This document shows positions 25,495 through 37,348 of a DNA stretch of 64,000 nt, piece after piece (within the stretch, counting starts at the first letter, position 1; the number at the start of each line of letters is the position of its first letter). The translations under genes and the position numbers were made by a program. The notes under the pieces were generated by a model. It saw only the letters and a program-made list of their open reading frames with translations, was not told where the DNA came from and did not search any database. The stretch is from Mytilus trossulus (Eukaryota; Mollusca; Bivalvia; Mytilida; Mytilidae). The DNA lies in assembly GCF_036588685.1 (NCBI RefSeq), contig NC_086378.1:20003578-20067577 (forward strand). Direction: 5' to 3'.

Positions 25495-26094
25495 TTGTCA
25501 ATCCTGTCAATGTGTACGTTCACTTTGTACCCGGTACAAAGTGTCCTTTATATATTAAGGCTCTTACTAGCGCTTAATATAATCAACGTACGCTCTGTTG
25601 ACTTGAGACGGCTCATCGACAGCCAACCGACAGCCTCGAGTGCCGTTTCTCACTCTGTTATATACCCCAGGGCGACTATACTATTTCCTTGATAGGGGTG
25701 TTCTCTAAATGTTACCCTTACGGAGCATAGCGAGTCCTTTACGATCACCCCTATAACTTTCGACCCTGCCACTAATTTCCCCGCCAAACGTCTAAATCTG
25801 CGTAACTCTTTCTCGAGCGTAAACCATACATTGTTACACTAAGATTCTACTTGATTTATAACCATAACGACCAATAAACATTACAGATCCTTGAAAAATA
25901 TGTGAACATGGGGTATCTTTTCGGGGGAAAACTCAAAATTTTGTTGATTTTCTTCAAAATTAGACACCTTATTGACAACATTGGATTAGGATACCTACAA
26001 AATTTTACTGTTCTCAACTTCAGGATGATGCATGTAAAATTTTGATGTCTGTTTACGATTCTATAAATAGCGCTAGGTCCCGATAGCATTATAT
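25495..26094. other. Gene-free stretch, locally GC-richer
   Basis: 25500-25830 is richer in GC and CpG than its surroundings and includes a TATATATTAAGG block near 25550. It has some feel of a retroelement LTR, but no inverted TG/CA ends, primer binding site or second copy could be shown. Confidence 0.3.
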
Positions 26095-26233
26095 AAATAA
26101 CACATAGCTGAGAGGGTGATAGAGCAGATTGGTACCCCGAGAAAACATTGTCAACCGCGGTGAAGCCAAGGTTGACAATGCCTTTTCGAGGGGTTCCAAT
26201 CTGCTCTATCACCCTCTCAGCTATGTGTTATTT
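26095..26233. repeat. Long hairpin, about 62-bp arms
   Basis: The left arm (26095-26156) and right arm (26170-26233) are near-perfect inverted copies separated by 13 bp. The arms share AGCTGAGAGGGTGATAGAGC and TTGTCAACC, with a few mismatches and indels around TACCCCGAGAAAA versus CCCCTCGAAAAGG. A transcript would fold into a long stem. Confidence 0.85.
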
Positions 26234-26613
26234 AATTTATTATACTGAATGTCCTGTCATTATTGGCTTTTACAGATTACTTTTATTTTAAAATATTTTG
26301 TATGACGTCACGTTCATAACAACGTTACGGTCATTAGAAGAAAGAAAAAAAAGTAAGGCAAGATGTTTTATTTTATTTATTTTAACAGTCGATAATAAAA
26401 TCTGAGCCAAAACGTAGAACTTAAGCATTGTATTTAATTCCTTGATGTAAATTCAATTCATTGTTCTATGAATTATCGATTTCTGATTGGTCTAGACGAG
26501 AGGGTAACATTAAAAAAAATTGTCCCCCGCTCAGCCATGTGATAGAGTAAGTTGACACCCTCGTCTTAGCCAATCAAAATATGGCATTTTAACGAGAAGT
26601 ATAATAAATTAAA
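26231..26613. mobile_element. 383-bp TIR (MITE-like) element
   Basis: It starts TTTAATTTATTATACT (26231-26246) and ends with the exact inverse (26598-26613). A further inverted pair lies inside: GATTGGTCTAGACGAGAGGG near 26484 and its near-inverse near 26557, so the element is largely foldback. Target duplication is unclear because the left end overlaps the preceding hairpin. Confidence 0.55.
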
Positions 26614-26880
26614 TTGTTGCATATGATAGCGAAAAATAAACGTTGTGGATAATATTACCGATTTTCACATTGTTATGAATTACAGATACAAAAAGGTAAA
26701 ATCTATAACTTTTAGCCTAGTTTGAAGAGCTAAAACTTAAGTTTCCTGTGATATTTAATTTTTAACGGACATCGAGTGAAAAAGTTTTTTTTTGTAATTT
26801 TTACCAACGTCTATAACACCAATTATGCATTACGGCAGATATGAGTTTATTGACGTGACGTTCCCACAGAGTCCTTACGT

Positions 26881-26974
26881 ATATGCCATTAAAGGTATGC
26901 TGATTTTTTTCAGTACATTAAGACACCATAAAGTGTTGCTTTGACATGCAATAATTGTCACTTTATTTGAACTT
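26881..26974 (+). repeat. Direct repeat copy 1 (about 93 bp)
   Basis: ATATGCCATTAAAGGTATGC through TTATTTGAACTT is repeated at 28248-28339 with a few changes. The two copies bracket about 1.3 kb without genes. Confidence 0.75.
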
Positions 26975-28247
26975 AAAACAAAAGAGCTGTGTCTGCTTGA
27001 AATTGAGGAATTAACATAGCAAGCAATGGGGCCATGAATTAGTGGTGTACTTCCTATTACAGAGAATCATCAGAAATTCAATTTTTAGAAGTTTTACCTA
27101 TTCCAATGAAAATTGGTCATATTTGATGTCAGTAATCATGATTAATCAACTTTTGTGGATGAACAATTCTGTTTATGCCAAATTTCAGCTCTTAAATTGA
27201 CACAATAAGGTATTTTAGCCTTTTATGGTCATACAACATGCATGCAGTTAAGACTTGTCACCCCAAGTTCTTATTTTTGCATTATTTGGGATTTAAATCA
27301 ATAAAACATGCATATTATGACTTGTTTATTTTTAAAAAAAATAGCTCTTGGTCAAATAATCCAATGATTTTTCAAGTTTTATTGGTTTTCTTATGGTAGC
27401 CTTTAATTTACAATCTAGGCAATTAGTATATACACTCATATAAGAATTCCAAAATCTCACTGTACATGCAATTTTGAACCAGTTTTGCATGTTATCCAGC
27501 TGAGGGATATATAAATTGCTCTCAATAATCTGTATTGTACCACAGAAGTTTGGTTTGTACCAAAAATGTCCCTTTTCTAATTTGAAGAAAAAAGGGGGGA
27601 CAATATTCTCAATTATGTCTTAGGTTTGGACTAATATATTTTTATTAAATGAACATCCTCTGACAAAAATATGACTATTGGTAAGCACATTGTTTTCCTA
27701 GTTTAAATTAACAAATAGAACCACGATATTGAGAATAAAAAAATCATACTGGCCATTGGTAATATCCCTATATGCAGTTTTTTTTTGCATAACACATATG
27801 TTACTACCAGTCCAATTTGAGCTTAAAATCAGTAAAATAGTGTTTGGACTAAAGCTTTATATGTTTTTTATTGCTTAGAATATATCATAGAATGAAATTA
27901 AGAAATGCTGAAGTCAATATGGCAAGTTTGGTTTTGTTATAGGTGTAACAACACTAATTCGGGCCCGGCCGGAAAGCACATACCATTGCCAGAAAGTAGT
28001 ACATATTTAACACAAAATAGTTCCTACGCATGGGTGTAACTTTCAAAATATGTAGAATATTTAGGCAATTTTGATATCAAATGAAAGCTGAATGACTGGT
28101 GATCATTGTTGAACACTTTTTGACTTATAATTTTTAATAATAAAAAAAATTGCATGAAATGTAAAAAAGAGGGTACATTTTGCCTGTTTGTCAGATCTGA
28201 AGTACCTATTTTGGTACATCCGAAGTTTTGGGAACCAGTTCTTTCTT
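26975..28247. other. Gene-free stretch between direct repeats
   Basis: AT-rich sequence with no recognisable exon or RNA gene. Its flanking direct repeats suggest it was captured in, or deleted from, a larger repeat. Confidence 0.35.
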
Positions 28248-28339
28248 ATATGCCATTAAAGGTATGCTGATTTTTTGTCAGTACAAGACACCATGAAGTG
28301 TTGCTTTGACATGCAATGATTGTCATTTTATTTGAACTT
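28248..28339 (+). repeat. Direct repeat copy 2, abutting the 381-bp satellite
   Basis: This is the second copy of 26881-26974. The first unit of the 381-bp satellite begins directly after it at GGTCTATACAAGG. Confidence 0.75.
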
Positions 28340-31300
28340 GGTCTATACAAGGTGTCATTTTTTACCGTAAAAGCCTTGACTAACTTAAACATGTGTTTTC
28401 CAACATAAATAGGTGCCTCATTAGGCGGGAAACACGAAAAACCATAAAAAAGGCAAGAAACCAACATAAAGGCAAATATCAATTATAGTGAAAATCTTCC
28501 CCCAGCACCGCCCAGACATGCCATTGAGGTATGTTATAGCTCAAACTGATGCTTAGGGTGTTTCCTACATGCCTGGATCTTTATTTATACTGAAATATGT
28601 GAACGTAAGCCCCAAAAAAATTTAATCGACCCCTACTCCCAATTTGGATCGCCAGACGCCAATATTGAGCATACCTACCCCGGATCTTTTCACCCTAGAG
28701 ACAAAACTGAGCATGTCATTGGTCTATACAAGGTGTCATTTTTACCTAAACGGCCTTGGCTAACTTTAACATGTGTTTTCCAACATAAATAGATGCTTCA
28801 TTAAGCGGAAACACGAAAAACCATCATAAATACCAAGAAAACCAACATAAAGGCAAATATCAATTATTATAGTGAAAATCTTCCCTTAGCACCGCCCAGA
28901 CATGCCATTGAGGTATATTATAGCTCAAACTAATGCTAAGGGAGTCTACTACATGCCTGAATTTTTATTTAAAGTGAAATATGTGATCGTAAGCCAAAAA
29001 AGTATTTAAGCGACCCCTACTCCAAATTTGGATCGCCAGACGCCAATATTGACCATACCTACCCCGGATCTTTTCACCCTAGAGACCAAACTGAGCATGT
29101 CATTGGTCTATACAAGGTGTCATTTTTACCGTAAAGGCCTTGTCTAACTTTAACATGTGTTTTTCAACATAAATAGGTGCCTCATTAGGCGGAAAACACG
29201 AAAAACCATCATAACAGCCTAGAAAATCAACATAAAGGCAAATATCAATTATAGTGAAAATCTCCCCCAAGCATTGCACAGACATGCCATTGAGGTATAT
29301 TATAGCTCAAACTAATGCTTAGGGTGTCTACTACATGCCTGAATCTTCATTTATACTGAAATATGTGAACGTAAGCCAACAAAATCTTTAATCGACCCCT
29401 ACTCCCAATTTGGATCGCCAGACGCCAATATAGACCATACCTACCCCGGATCTTTTCACCCTAGAGACAAAACTGAGCATGTCATTGGTCTATACAAGGT
29501 GTCATTTTTACCGTAAAGGCCTTGGCTTACTTTAACATATGTTTTCCAACTTAAATAGGTGCCTCATTAAGCGGGCAACACGAAAAACCATCATAAAAGC
29601 CTAGAAAACCAACATAAAGGCAAATATCAATTATAGTGAAAATCTTCCCCCAGCACCGCCCAGACATGCCATTGAGGTATATTATAGCTCAAACTAATGC
29701 TTAGGGTGTCTACTACATGCCTGAATCTTTATTTACACTGAAATATGTGAACGTAAGCCAATAAAATATTTAATCGACCCATACCCCCCCCCCCCCCCCC
29801 CCCCCCCCCAATTTGGATAGCCAGACGCCAATATTGACCATACCTACCCCGGATCTTTTCACCCTAGAGACCAAACTGAGCATGTCATTGGTCTATACAA
29901 GGTGTCATTTTTACCTAAACGGCCTTGGCTAACTTTAACATGTGTTTTCCAACATAAATAAGTGCCTCATTAGGCGGAAAACACGAAATACCATAAAAAA
30001 GCCAAGAAAACCAACATAAAGGCAAATATCAATTATAGTGAAAATCTTCACCCAGCACCGCCTAGACATGCCATTGAGGTATATTATAGCTCAAACTAAT
30101 GCTTAGGGTGTTTACTACATGCCTGGATCTTTATTTATACTGAAATATGTGAACGTAAGCCCAAAAAAAATTTAATCTACCCCTACTCCCAATTTGGATC
30201 GCCAGACGCCAATATTGAGCATACCTACCCCGGATCTTTTCACCCTAGAGACAAAACTGAGCATGTCATTGGTCTATACAAGGTGTCATTTTTACCTAAA
30301 CGGCCTTGGCTAACTTTAACATGTGTTTTCCAACATAAATAGATGCTTCATTAAGCGGAAACACGAAAAACCATCATAAAAGCCAAGAAAACCAACATAA
30401 AGGCAAATATCAATTATTATAGTGAAAATCTTCCCTTAGCACCGCCCAGACATGCCATTGAGGTATATTATAGCTAAAACTAATGCTAAGGGAGTCTACT
30501 ACATGCCTGATTTTTTATTTAAAGTGAAATATGTGATCGTAAGCCAAAAAAATATTTAAGCGACCCCTACTCCAAATTTGGATCGCCAGACGCCAATATT
30601 GACCATACCTACCCCGGATCTTTTCACCCTAGAGACCAAACCGAGCATGTCATTGGTCTATACAAGGTTTCATTTTTACCGTAAAGGCCTTGTCTAACTT
30701 TAACATGTGTTTTTCAACATAAATAGGTGCCTCATTAGGCGGAAAACACGAAAAACCATCATAAAAGCCTAGAAAATCAACATAAAGGCAAATATCAATT
30801 ATAGTGAAAATCTCCCCCAAGCACCGCACAGACATGCCATTCAGGTATATTATAACTCAAACTAATGCTTAGGGTGTCTACTACATGCCTGAATCTTCAT
30901 TTATACTGAAATATGTGAACGTAAGCCAACAAAATCTTTAATCGACCCCTACTCCCAATTTGGATCGCCAGACGCCAATATAGACCATACCTACCCCGGA
31001 TCTTTTCACCCTAGAGACAAAACTGAGCATGTCATTGGTCTATACAAGGTGTCATTTTTACCGTAAAGGCCTTGGCTAACTTTAACATGTGTTTTCCAAC
31101 ATAAATAGGTGCCTCATTAAGCAGAAAACACGAAAAACCATCATAAAAGCCTAGAAATCCATAAAAGGCAAATATCAATTATAGTGAAAATCTTCCCCCA
31201 GCACCGCCCAGACATGCCATTGAGGTATATTATTACTCAAACTAATGTTTAGGGTGTCTACTACATGCCTGAATCTTTATTTATACTGAAATATGTGAAC

Positions 31301-32198
31301 GTAAGCCAAAAAATTATTTCGTCGACCGCTACTCCCAATTTGGATAGCCAGACGCCAATATTGACCATACCTACCCCGGATCTTTTCACCCTAGAGACAA
31401 AACTGAGCATATCATTGGTCTATACAAGGTGTCATTTTTACCGTAAAGGCCTTGGCTAACTTTAACATGTGTTTTCCAACATAAATAGGTGCCTCATTAA
31501 GCAGAAAACACGAAAAACCATCATAAAAGCCTAGAAATCCATAAAAGGCAAATATCAATTATAGTGAAAATCTTCACCCAGCACCGCCCAGACATGCCAT
31601 TGAGGTATATTATAGCTCAAACTAATGCTTAGGGTGTTTACTACATGCCTGGATCTTTATTTATACTGAAATATGTGAACGTAAGCCCAAAAAAAATTTA
31701 ATCGACCCCTACTCCCAATTTGGATCGCCAGACGCCAATATTGAGCATACTTACCCCGGATCTTTTCACCCTAGAGACAAAACTGAGCATGTCATTGGTC
31801 TATACAAGGTGTCATTTTTACCTAAACGGCCTTGGCTAACTTTAACATGTGTTTTCCAACATAAATAGATGCTTCATTAAGCGGAAACACGAAAAACCAT
31901 CATAAAAGCCAAGAAAACCAACATAAAGGCAAATATCAATTATTATAGTGAAAATCTTCCCTTAGCACCGCCCAGACATGCCATTGAGGTATATTATAGC
32001 TCAAACTAATGCTAAGGGAGTCTACTACATGCCTGAATTTTTATTTAAAGTGAAATATGTGATCGTAAGCCAAAAAAATATTTAAGCGACCCCTACTCCA
32101 AATTTGGATCGCCAGACGCCAATATTGACCATACCTACCCCGGATCTTTTCACCCTAGAGACCAAACTGAGCATGTCATTGGTCTATACAAGGTGTCA
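28340..32198. repeat. Satellite array, about 381-bp unit with four-unit higher-order period
   Basis: GGTCTATACAAGGTGTCA recurs near 28340, 28722, 29105, 29487, 29889, 30271, 30653, 31035, 31416, 31797 and 32181. Each unit contains CACCGCCCAGACATGCCATT and CCAGACGCCAATATTGA. A variant with CCTAAACGGCC and AGATGCTTCATTAAGCGG recurs at 28722, 30271 and 31797, and its neighbour with GGCCTTGTCTAAC at 29105 and 30653, so four-unit blocks of about 1.53-1.55 kb are repeated. A 26-base poly-C run (29784-29809) lengthens one unit to about 402 bp. ORFs inside are shadows of the repeat. Confidence 0.93.
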
Positions 32199-32338
32199 AA
32201 AAAATGGTGGTGGGGGGGGGGGGGGTTAATTTTTCTCATTTCAGATTTCATAAATAAAAAGAAAATTTCTTCAACCATTTTTTTGAGAGGATTAATATTC
32301 AACAGCATAGTGATTGCTCAAAGACAAAAAAAATATTT

Positions 32339-33127
32339 TAAGTTCATTAGACTACATTCATTCTGTGTCCAAAACCTATGCTGTGTCAACTATTTAATCA
32401 CAATCCAAATTTAGAGCTGAATCCAGCTTAAATGTTGTGTCCATACTTACCCCGACCGTTCAGGGTTCAACCTATGCGGTCGTATAAAGCTGCGCCCTGC
32501 GGAGCATCTGGTTAATATTTGGACCTGGTTATCAAATTGGTCCACATTGAGGTCTAATTAAAGGGATCTTAAATTGAACATGATTTGGTTTCATCAAAGA
32601 TTTAATTCTTGGGGTTTTATGATATGCTGAATCTAACCATATATTTAGATTTGGGATATTGGACCATAATAGGTTTTTAAATGTCCAATTTGAAATTTTT
32701 AAGTTGTTATGTTTGAGTTCTTAGACCACATTCATTCTGTGTCAGAAACCTATATTGTGTCAACTATTTAATCACAATCCAAATTCAGAGCTGTATCAAG
32801 CTTTAATGTTGTGTCCATACTTGCCCCAACCGTTCAGGGTTCAACCTCTGCTGTCGTATAAAGCTGCCCCCTTCGGAGCATCTGGTTGATTGAGGTGCCA
32901 ATTTGGGCATAATTGGTTTTTAAATGTCCAATTGGAAATTTTTAAGTTTTTATGTTTAAGTTCATAGACCACATTCATTCGTGTCAGAAACCTATATTGT
33001 GTCAACTATTTAATCACAATCCAAATTCAGAGCTGTATCAAGCTTTTATGTTGTGTCCATACTTGCCCCAACTTTTCAAGGTTTGACTCTGCGGTAGTAT
33101 ACAGCTGCGCCCTGCGGGGCATCTGGT
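32339..33127 (-). repeat. Three same-orientation end fragments of the TTATACGAC element
   Basis: Three inverted copies of the left end of the element at 8337 lie at about 32339-32515, 32713-32889 and 32961-33127. Each contains CACAATCCAAATT, GTTGTGTCCATACTT, a GTATAAAGCTGC or GTATACAGCTGC version of the terminal motif, and GCATCTGGTT. Spacers of 70-200 bp contain related internal sequence. Confidence 0.75.
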
Positions 33128-33843
33128 TTGTTATTTTTTTGACTACTATAGAGCACTCTGCCACCAATACCCCAAAAGACATCAATCAGGTCTTCATAGG
33201 TGTGTGCATGACCTGATTTCGGTTTTTTTTAAGCCCCCCCCCCCCCTCCTCCCAATGTTCTTTGGATGAAATTATTTTAATATATTAAAAGTCGCTTTAT
33301 TTTTATTTCATTATAAACTAGGGATCATTCTGATTTCAGTGATATCTAGTTTTATACAAGTATCTTTATTAATCCTTCCACCACTAAGGGTCACTCATGC
33401 ATAGTCCCTAAAATATGATGTCATAGAGAAAAAAAATGTTGATTGCACCCTTGTGTAGGTGCACTCAACTCCAATCTTAATTAACTAGGGAAAAGTGCCA
33501 TTATTGGATATTAATAAAAACATAAAAAAGAGAACTGTTTTGAACAGAGGATTTTATTTTATAGCTTAAAATACTGAAAGATTTGAACAAACAGTAAAAT
33601 GATTCCATATTCTATAAAGAATTTGTGTTAGCATTTATAAGAAACATGATGTAGATGTTCTGGAAATTAAGTCTTACGAAAACAAAGGTCAAAAGACTGC
33701 TACTATAGTTTAATTCAACTTGTTTCATATTGTACTGTACAATGCACGCAAGTGACAAAATCCTCGTGTGTAAACTGTTAAAAAAGCGTGTATTACACGC
33801 GAATATCATGTCACTTGACATGTATGCCTGTATATCATCTTAA

Positions 33844-34117
33844 GATGGTACCTAACACTACAGGGAGATAACTCTGTAAAATCAGCAGAACGTTTTAATG
33901 ACGTTGTGTTCATAAGGGAGTATTAAGCTTCTCAATGATCAAAATAAGTGTTTGTCAAACTGCTATATAACCAGTGTAATTTTTTCTGATCAAACGGTTG
34001 GTTCAAACTTTTTGAAATTTTTATATTTTTGTCAAAGGGTCAAAGTAAATACTTTGTCAACATTTTAAGAAAATTAAAGGAGCCAAATTAATTTGAGTTA
34101 AAGTGTTGGGTACCACC
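33844..34117. mobile_element. 274-bp TTAA-flanked MITE
   Basis: TTAA at 33840-33843 and 34118-34121 flanks an element that starts GATGGTACCTAACACT and ends with the inverse of GGTGGTACCCAACACT (two mismatches). There is no coding capacity. TTAA duplications point to mobilisation by piggyBac- or Kolobok-type transposases. It lies upstream of the kinase exon, presumably in its intron. Confidence 0.75.
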
Positions 34118-34338
34118 TTAACGAATTTATATCACAGGTTCTACAGCAGTAATATTTTCCCCCAAAAAAGGCCTTACAGATACTTTATGATGACTGATTT
34201 TTGTAGGACCTTGCTTCAAGTAAAAATAAATTGCAAAGATGGTTGAAATAAAAGCATATTTTGATTCACTAAGTAATTTAAATTTATTCATAAATATATT
34301 AATCCTTGTTCTTTACAATTTTAATCTTTTTTTCATAG

Positions 34339-34588
34339 TTGGTCCTATGGAGTATTGTTGTGGGAGATATTTACACTCGGAGGGAATCCTTATTCATCTG
34401 TACCTGTGGAAAGATTATTTGAACTTTTAAAAGAAGGTCATAGAATGGGCAGACCTCCATATGCTTCAGAAATAATTAATAAAACGATGCAGTCCTGTTG
34501 GCATGAGAATCCATCAGGGCGACCATCTTTCAATAACCTTGTTATTGATTTTAATAAAATGTTGACCTCTATGGACAACAGAAGTGAA
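34339..34588 (+). CDS. Receptor tyrosine kinase, penultimate exon (end of kinase domain)
   Basis: The exon starts after TTTTCATAG and ends at the donor GTAAGT (34589). Read from 34340 it begins WSYGVLLWEIFTLGG, kinase subdomain IX, followed by NPYSSVPVERLFELLKEGHR and then CWHENPSGRPSF, the subdomain XI motif with the invariant Arg. This is the C-lobe end of a receptor tyrosine kinase of the FGFR/VEGFR/Ret/Cad96Ca-like group, a membrane receptor that phosphorylates tyrosines after ligand binding. The exon is 250 nt and starts in phase 2. The HRDLAARN catalytic loop and all upstream exons are absent from the window, so the preceding intron is very long or this is a detached fragment. Confidence 0.88.
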
Positions 34589-35274
34589 GTAAGTATTTAT
34601 TCTATAATTATGGAATTATCAGAAAAAATAAATAGTCAAAATGGTTTTTTTTATAAATTCATTTAAAGTTTGATATTTACTTTATAAATCTTGTTCTCAA
34701 ATATATGTCTATATTATACAAATGTCAGTGTAATTTTGTATGTATTTTCTGTTAGGCCAGGGTTTTTCAATTTTGCTGGTTTACATATTTTTCACATTAA
34801 AAAGTCAGGTTGGTCGGTAGGAAAAAAAAGTAAAAAATATCTTTCAAGACCACAAATATGTAAAAAAAAATATCTTTCACATTTCTAACAATATGAGTGG
34901 TATGCTATTTTGTCATCATTTCTTAAATTTGTTATCCTTGAAATTTAATTACTCAACGGTTATAAACAAAAAATGTATGGTATCCTCATCCAAGTTTTGT
35001 CTACAGACAAAGACAACATTATATTGTCATTTCACAAACAGATCCTCATAGTTGTCTTCCTGGAATTCATCAGTTGTCATGCATTCCTGTTTGAATATCA
35101 ATAATGTGGTCATTTTAATAAATTTCCTGTTACAAAACTTTGAATTTTTTGAAAAACTAAGGATTTTCTTATCCCAGGCATAGATTACCTTAGACGTATT
35201 TGGCACAACTTTTTGGAATTTTGGATCCTCAATGCTATTCAACTTTGTACTTGTTTGGCTTTATAAATATTTTA

Positions 35275-35362
35275 ATATGAGCATCACTGATGAGTGTTAT
35301 GTAGACGAAACGCGCGTCTGGCGTACTTAATTATAATCCTGGTACCTTTGATAACTATTTGT
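35275..35362 (+). repeat. SINE-like 3' fragment
   Basis: GAGCATCACTGATGAGTG followed by GACGAAACGCGCGTCTGGCG and ending GGTACCTTTGATAACTATTT resembles a conserved tail I remember from bivalve SINEs. It lies in the kinase intron. No RNA polymerase III boxes are visible upstream, so only the 3' part is present. Confidence 0.5.
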
Positions 35363-35574
35363 TATCCAAAAGGAAGATTTTTGTTTTTTTTATTATTTAT
35401 GAAACAAGAAAATTCCAAATTATTTTAACTTTAACTTGACGACTTCCACGTTTTGACAGGTTCATTTAATCTTTGAGGTGATACATCTTATTGAATTATG
35501 ACAAAAAAGTGAAACAAACTTATTGTTATGGGTTTTGAACACAGGTTTCTCTCATCAAAATTATTTGGCTATTT

Positions 35575-35720
35575 TTAGCTCACCTAGCCTGAACTTTTAC
35601 AAAAATCTCTGAAACTACTGGACCAAACTTAACCAAACTTGGCCACAATCATCATTGGAGTAAAGTGTTTAAAAGATATAACCAAAATGGCCTCCATAGC
35701 TAAAAATAAAAATGTAGATT
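35575..35720 (+). repeat. Dispersed repeat fragment (TTTTAGCTCACCTAGCC type)
   Basis: TTAGCTCACCTAGCCTGAAC followed by AAATCTCTGAAACTACTGGA resembles a repeat I recall from many mussel introns. It lies within the last intron of the kinase gene. No ends can be defined. Confidence 0.4.
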
Positions 35721-35924
35721 TGGCTTATATCTCTGAAACCAAAGCATTTACATCAAATCTGACATGGAGTAATATTGTTAATCAGGACAAGATCTGTCTG
35801 CCCTGACATTTTCAAATGAATCAGACAATCTGCTTATTAATTAGTAGTTTTAAGTAAACTTTGCCATTTTTAGCTATAACTAAAGTTGTAATACTTCTTC
35901 AAATATATTTTTTTTTCATTTCAG

Positions 35925-35978
35925 GAATATCCAAATCTAGATGATTGTAACAGTATACATCCCATCATATCATCATGA
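35925..35978 (+). CDS. Receptor tyrosine kinase, terminal exon
   Basis: After a pyrimidine tract and TTTCAG, the frame carried over in phase 0 from 34588 reads EYPNLDDCNSIHPIISS and stops at TGA (35976-35978). A short tail after the kinase domain is normal for this receptor class. The tail has one Tyr that could be a phosphosite. The phase match with 34588 is the main support. The intron (34589-35924) contains a SINE-like fragment. Confidence 0.68.
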   Translation, partial: EYPNLDDCNSIHPIISS

Positions 35979-37348
35979 TCATAGTCTCTCTCATGTACGA
36001 GGCATTCACTGACAACTGTGTTTTATACTAATAGGCAGTGGTTGTTTCATTATCTCAATCATCTAGATCGTCTTCCACATATTGAATTATACTTGACTTA
36101 ATTGTTCAAAGAAGACAACCATGCATCTTATTCAATCTCATGTTTTTACAACAAGTGCTATAGTGAACAAAAAAAAAGTTTTTGTTGCTCTAATGTTCAA
36201 CCTGTGCAACCTCATTGACACCAAAGACAAAGAAATACTATTAGAAATCCAGTGTCTGTGATTTTTTTTTTGTGATTTGTGTTGACAAGGATAAATATGT
36301 TTAATCATGTAAAGTACAGGAACTTATTTCAAGTCATTTTTTAAATGGAAATGTCCAAAGTTTTTTGATGACAATTTATATCAATTGTGACGAAAATGCG
36401 TTCAAATGACGACGAACGAACTTCAAATTGTGATCTTTTGAGAAATAATGAAATTCAAATCAGCGAACTGTCCGGGAGTATTAAACAAATTATTTCGATC
36501 AAATGACGAAACTATACTCCTGGTTGTTGAAATGCCAACTGACTAATTTTACAGCAAAAATGTTCTTTTATAGTTATGATCTGTAAAATTTGCATCATTT
36601 TTCCACATTTTCTATATTAAATTTTACAACAAAATTAAGCTAACAATACACAGGATTGTCAATATAGTTTTTTTCTGTTTTATCATTCTGAAAGTAGAAA
36701 TTGTGCAGGCACAATACTGTTTTTTATTGGCTCATGCTTTGCAACATTATACACTATTTTATATATGATTTTGGTTATACTGTTGAATTACTTTAGTATA
36801 CATTTCAATGAATACAAATTTTGATTATTTAGAAGAATGAAAATAAGTGAATTAAATTTTCATTTAAATTCATACATGTGTACATATTAAAGAAGCATAG
36901 CAGATGCAGTTTAGCAAGAGGAAATGAGAAGTTTAAGGTAAATGAAATGTGTTTAAGACAACCTTATGCTAAGCTTTTATCCACACACGGTACCAATAAT
37001 AGCCAATTGCATAAGGTTGCTTTGACCCGAATCCCTAGGTGGTAAAAGGTGGGACTATTTTAGTTGAGTTCCAAAGTTATGGTAGGGTGAAACAACCTCC
37101 TTTATTCTGCAATGCATAAAAAAAAATCCCATCGGGAAAGGTTTTGTCCACACTTAGTTCAAATGATGGGACCAAGGTGGGTAAGGTTTTATAAGGTTTA
37201 AAGTTTGGGTAGTGTTACCACCTTCCACCTTTAATTTATAAAAAATTCCCTACGGCACAGCTTTGTCAACAATAAGTACAAATGATAGGGAATTACCTAA
37301 GGTTGTTTGGACCCAACGACCAAGATGGGTAAAGTGCTTTAACTTTTT
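35979..37348. other. Probable kinase 3' UTR and flank with a dispersed repeat
   Basis: No further exon is seen. 36950-37330 holds a repeat with three related blocks, each pairing AAGGTTG or AAGGTTT with TTTGTCCACAC-like words. A relative in the opposite orientation occurs at 43480-43640 in the triplicated block (CACCTGGGTCTTTGGGTC). Confidence 0.4.

Noticed and set aside
25242..25692. Overlapping ORFs of 90-117 residues on both strands
   Set aside because: They are a by-product of the stop-free 54-bp minisatellite; no start context, splice sites or known domain.
25500..25830. Possible LTR of a retrotransposon
   Set aside because: GC contrast and a TATA-like block are suggestive, but no second copy, primer binding site or polyprotein is seen nearby.
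28340..32198. CRISPR-like array of regular repeats
   Set aside because: The whole 381-bp unit is conserved, with no unique spacers; this is a eukaryotic satellite.
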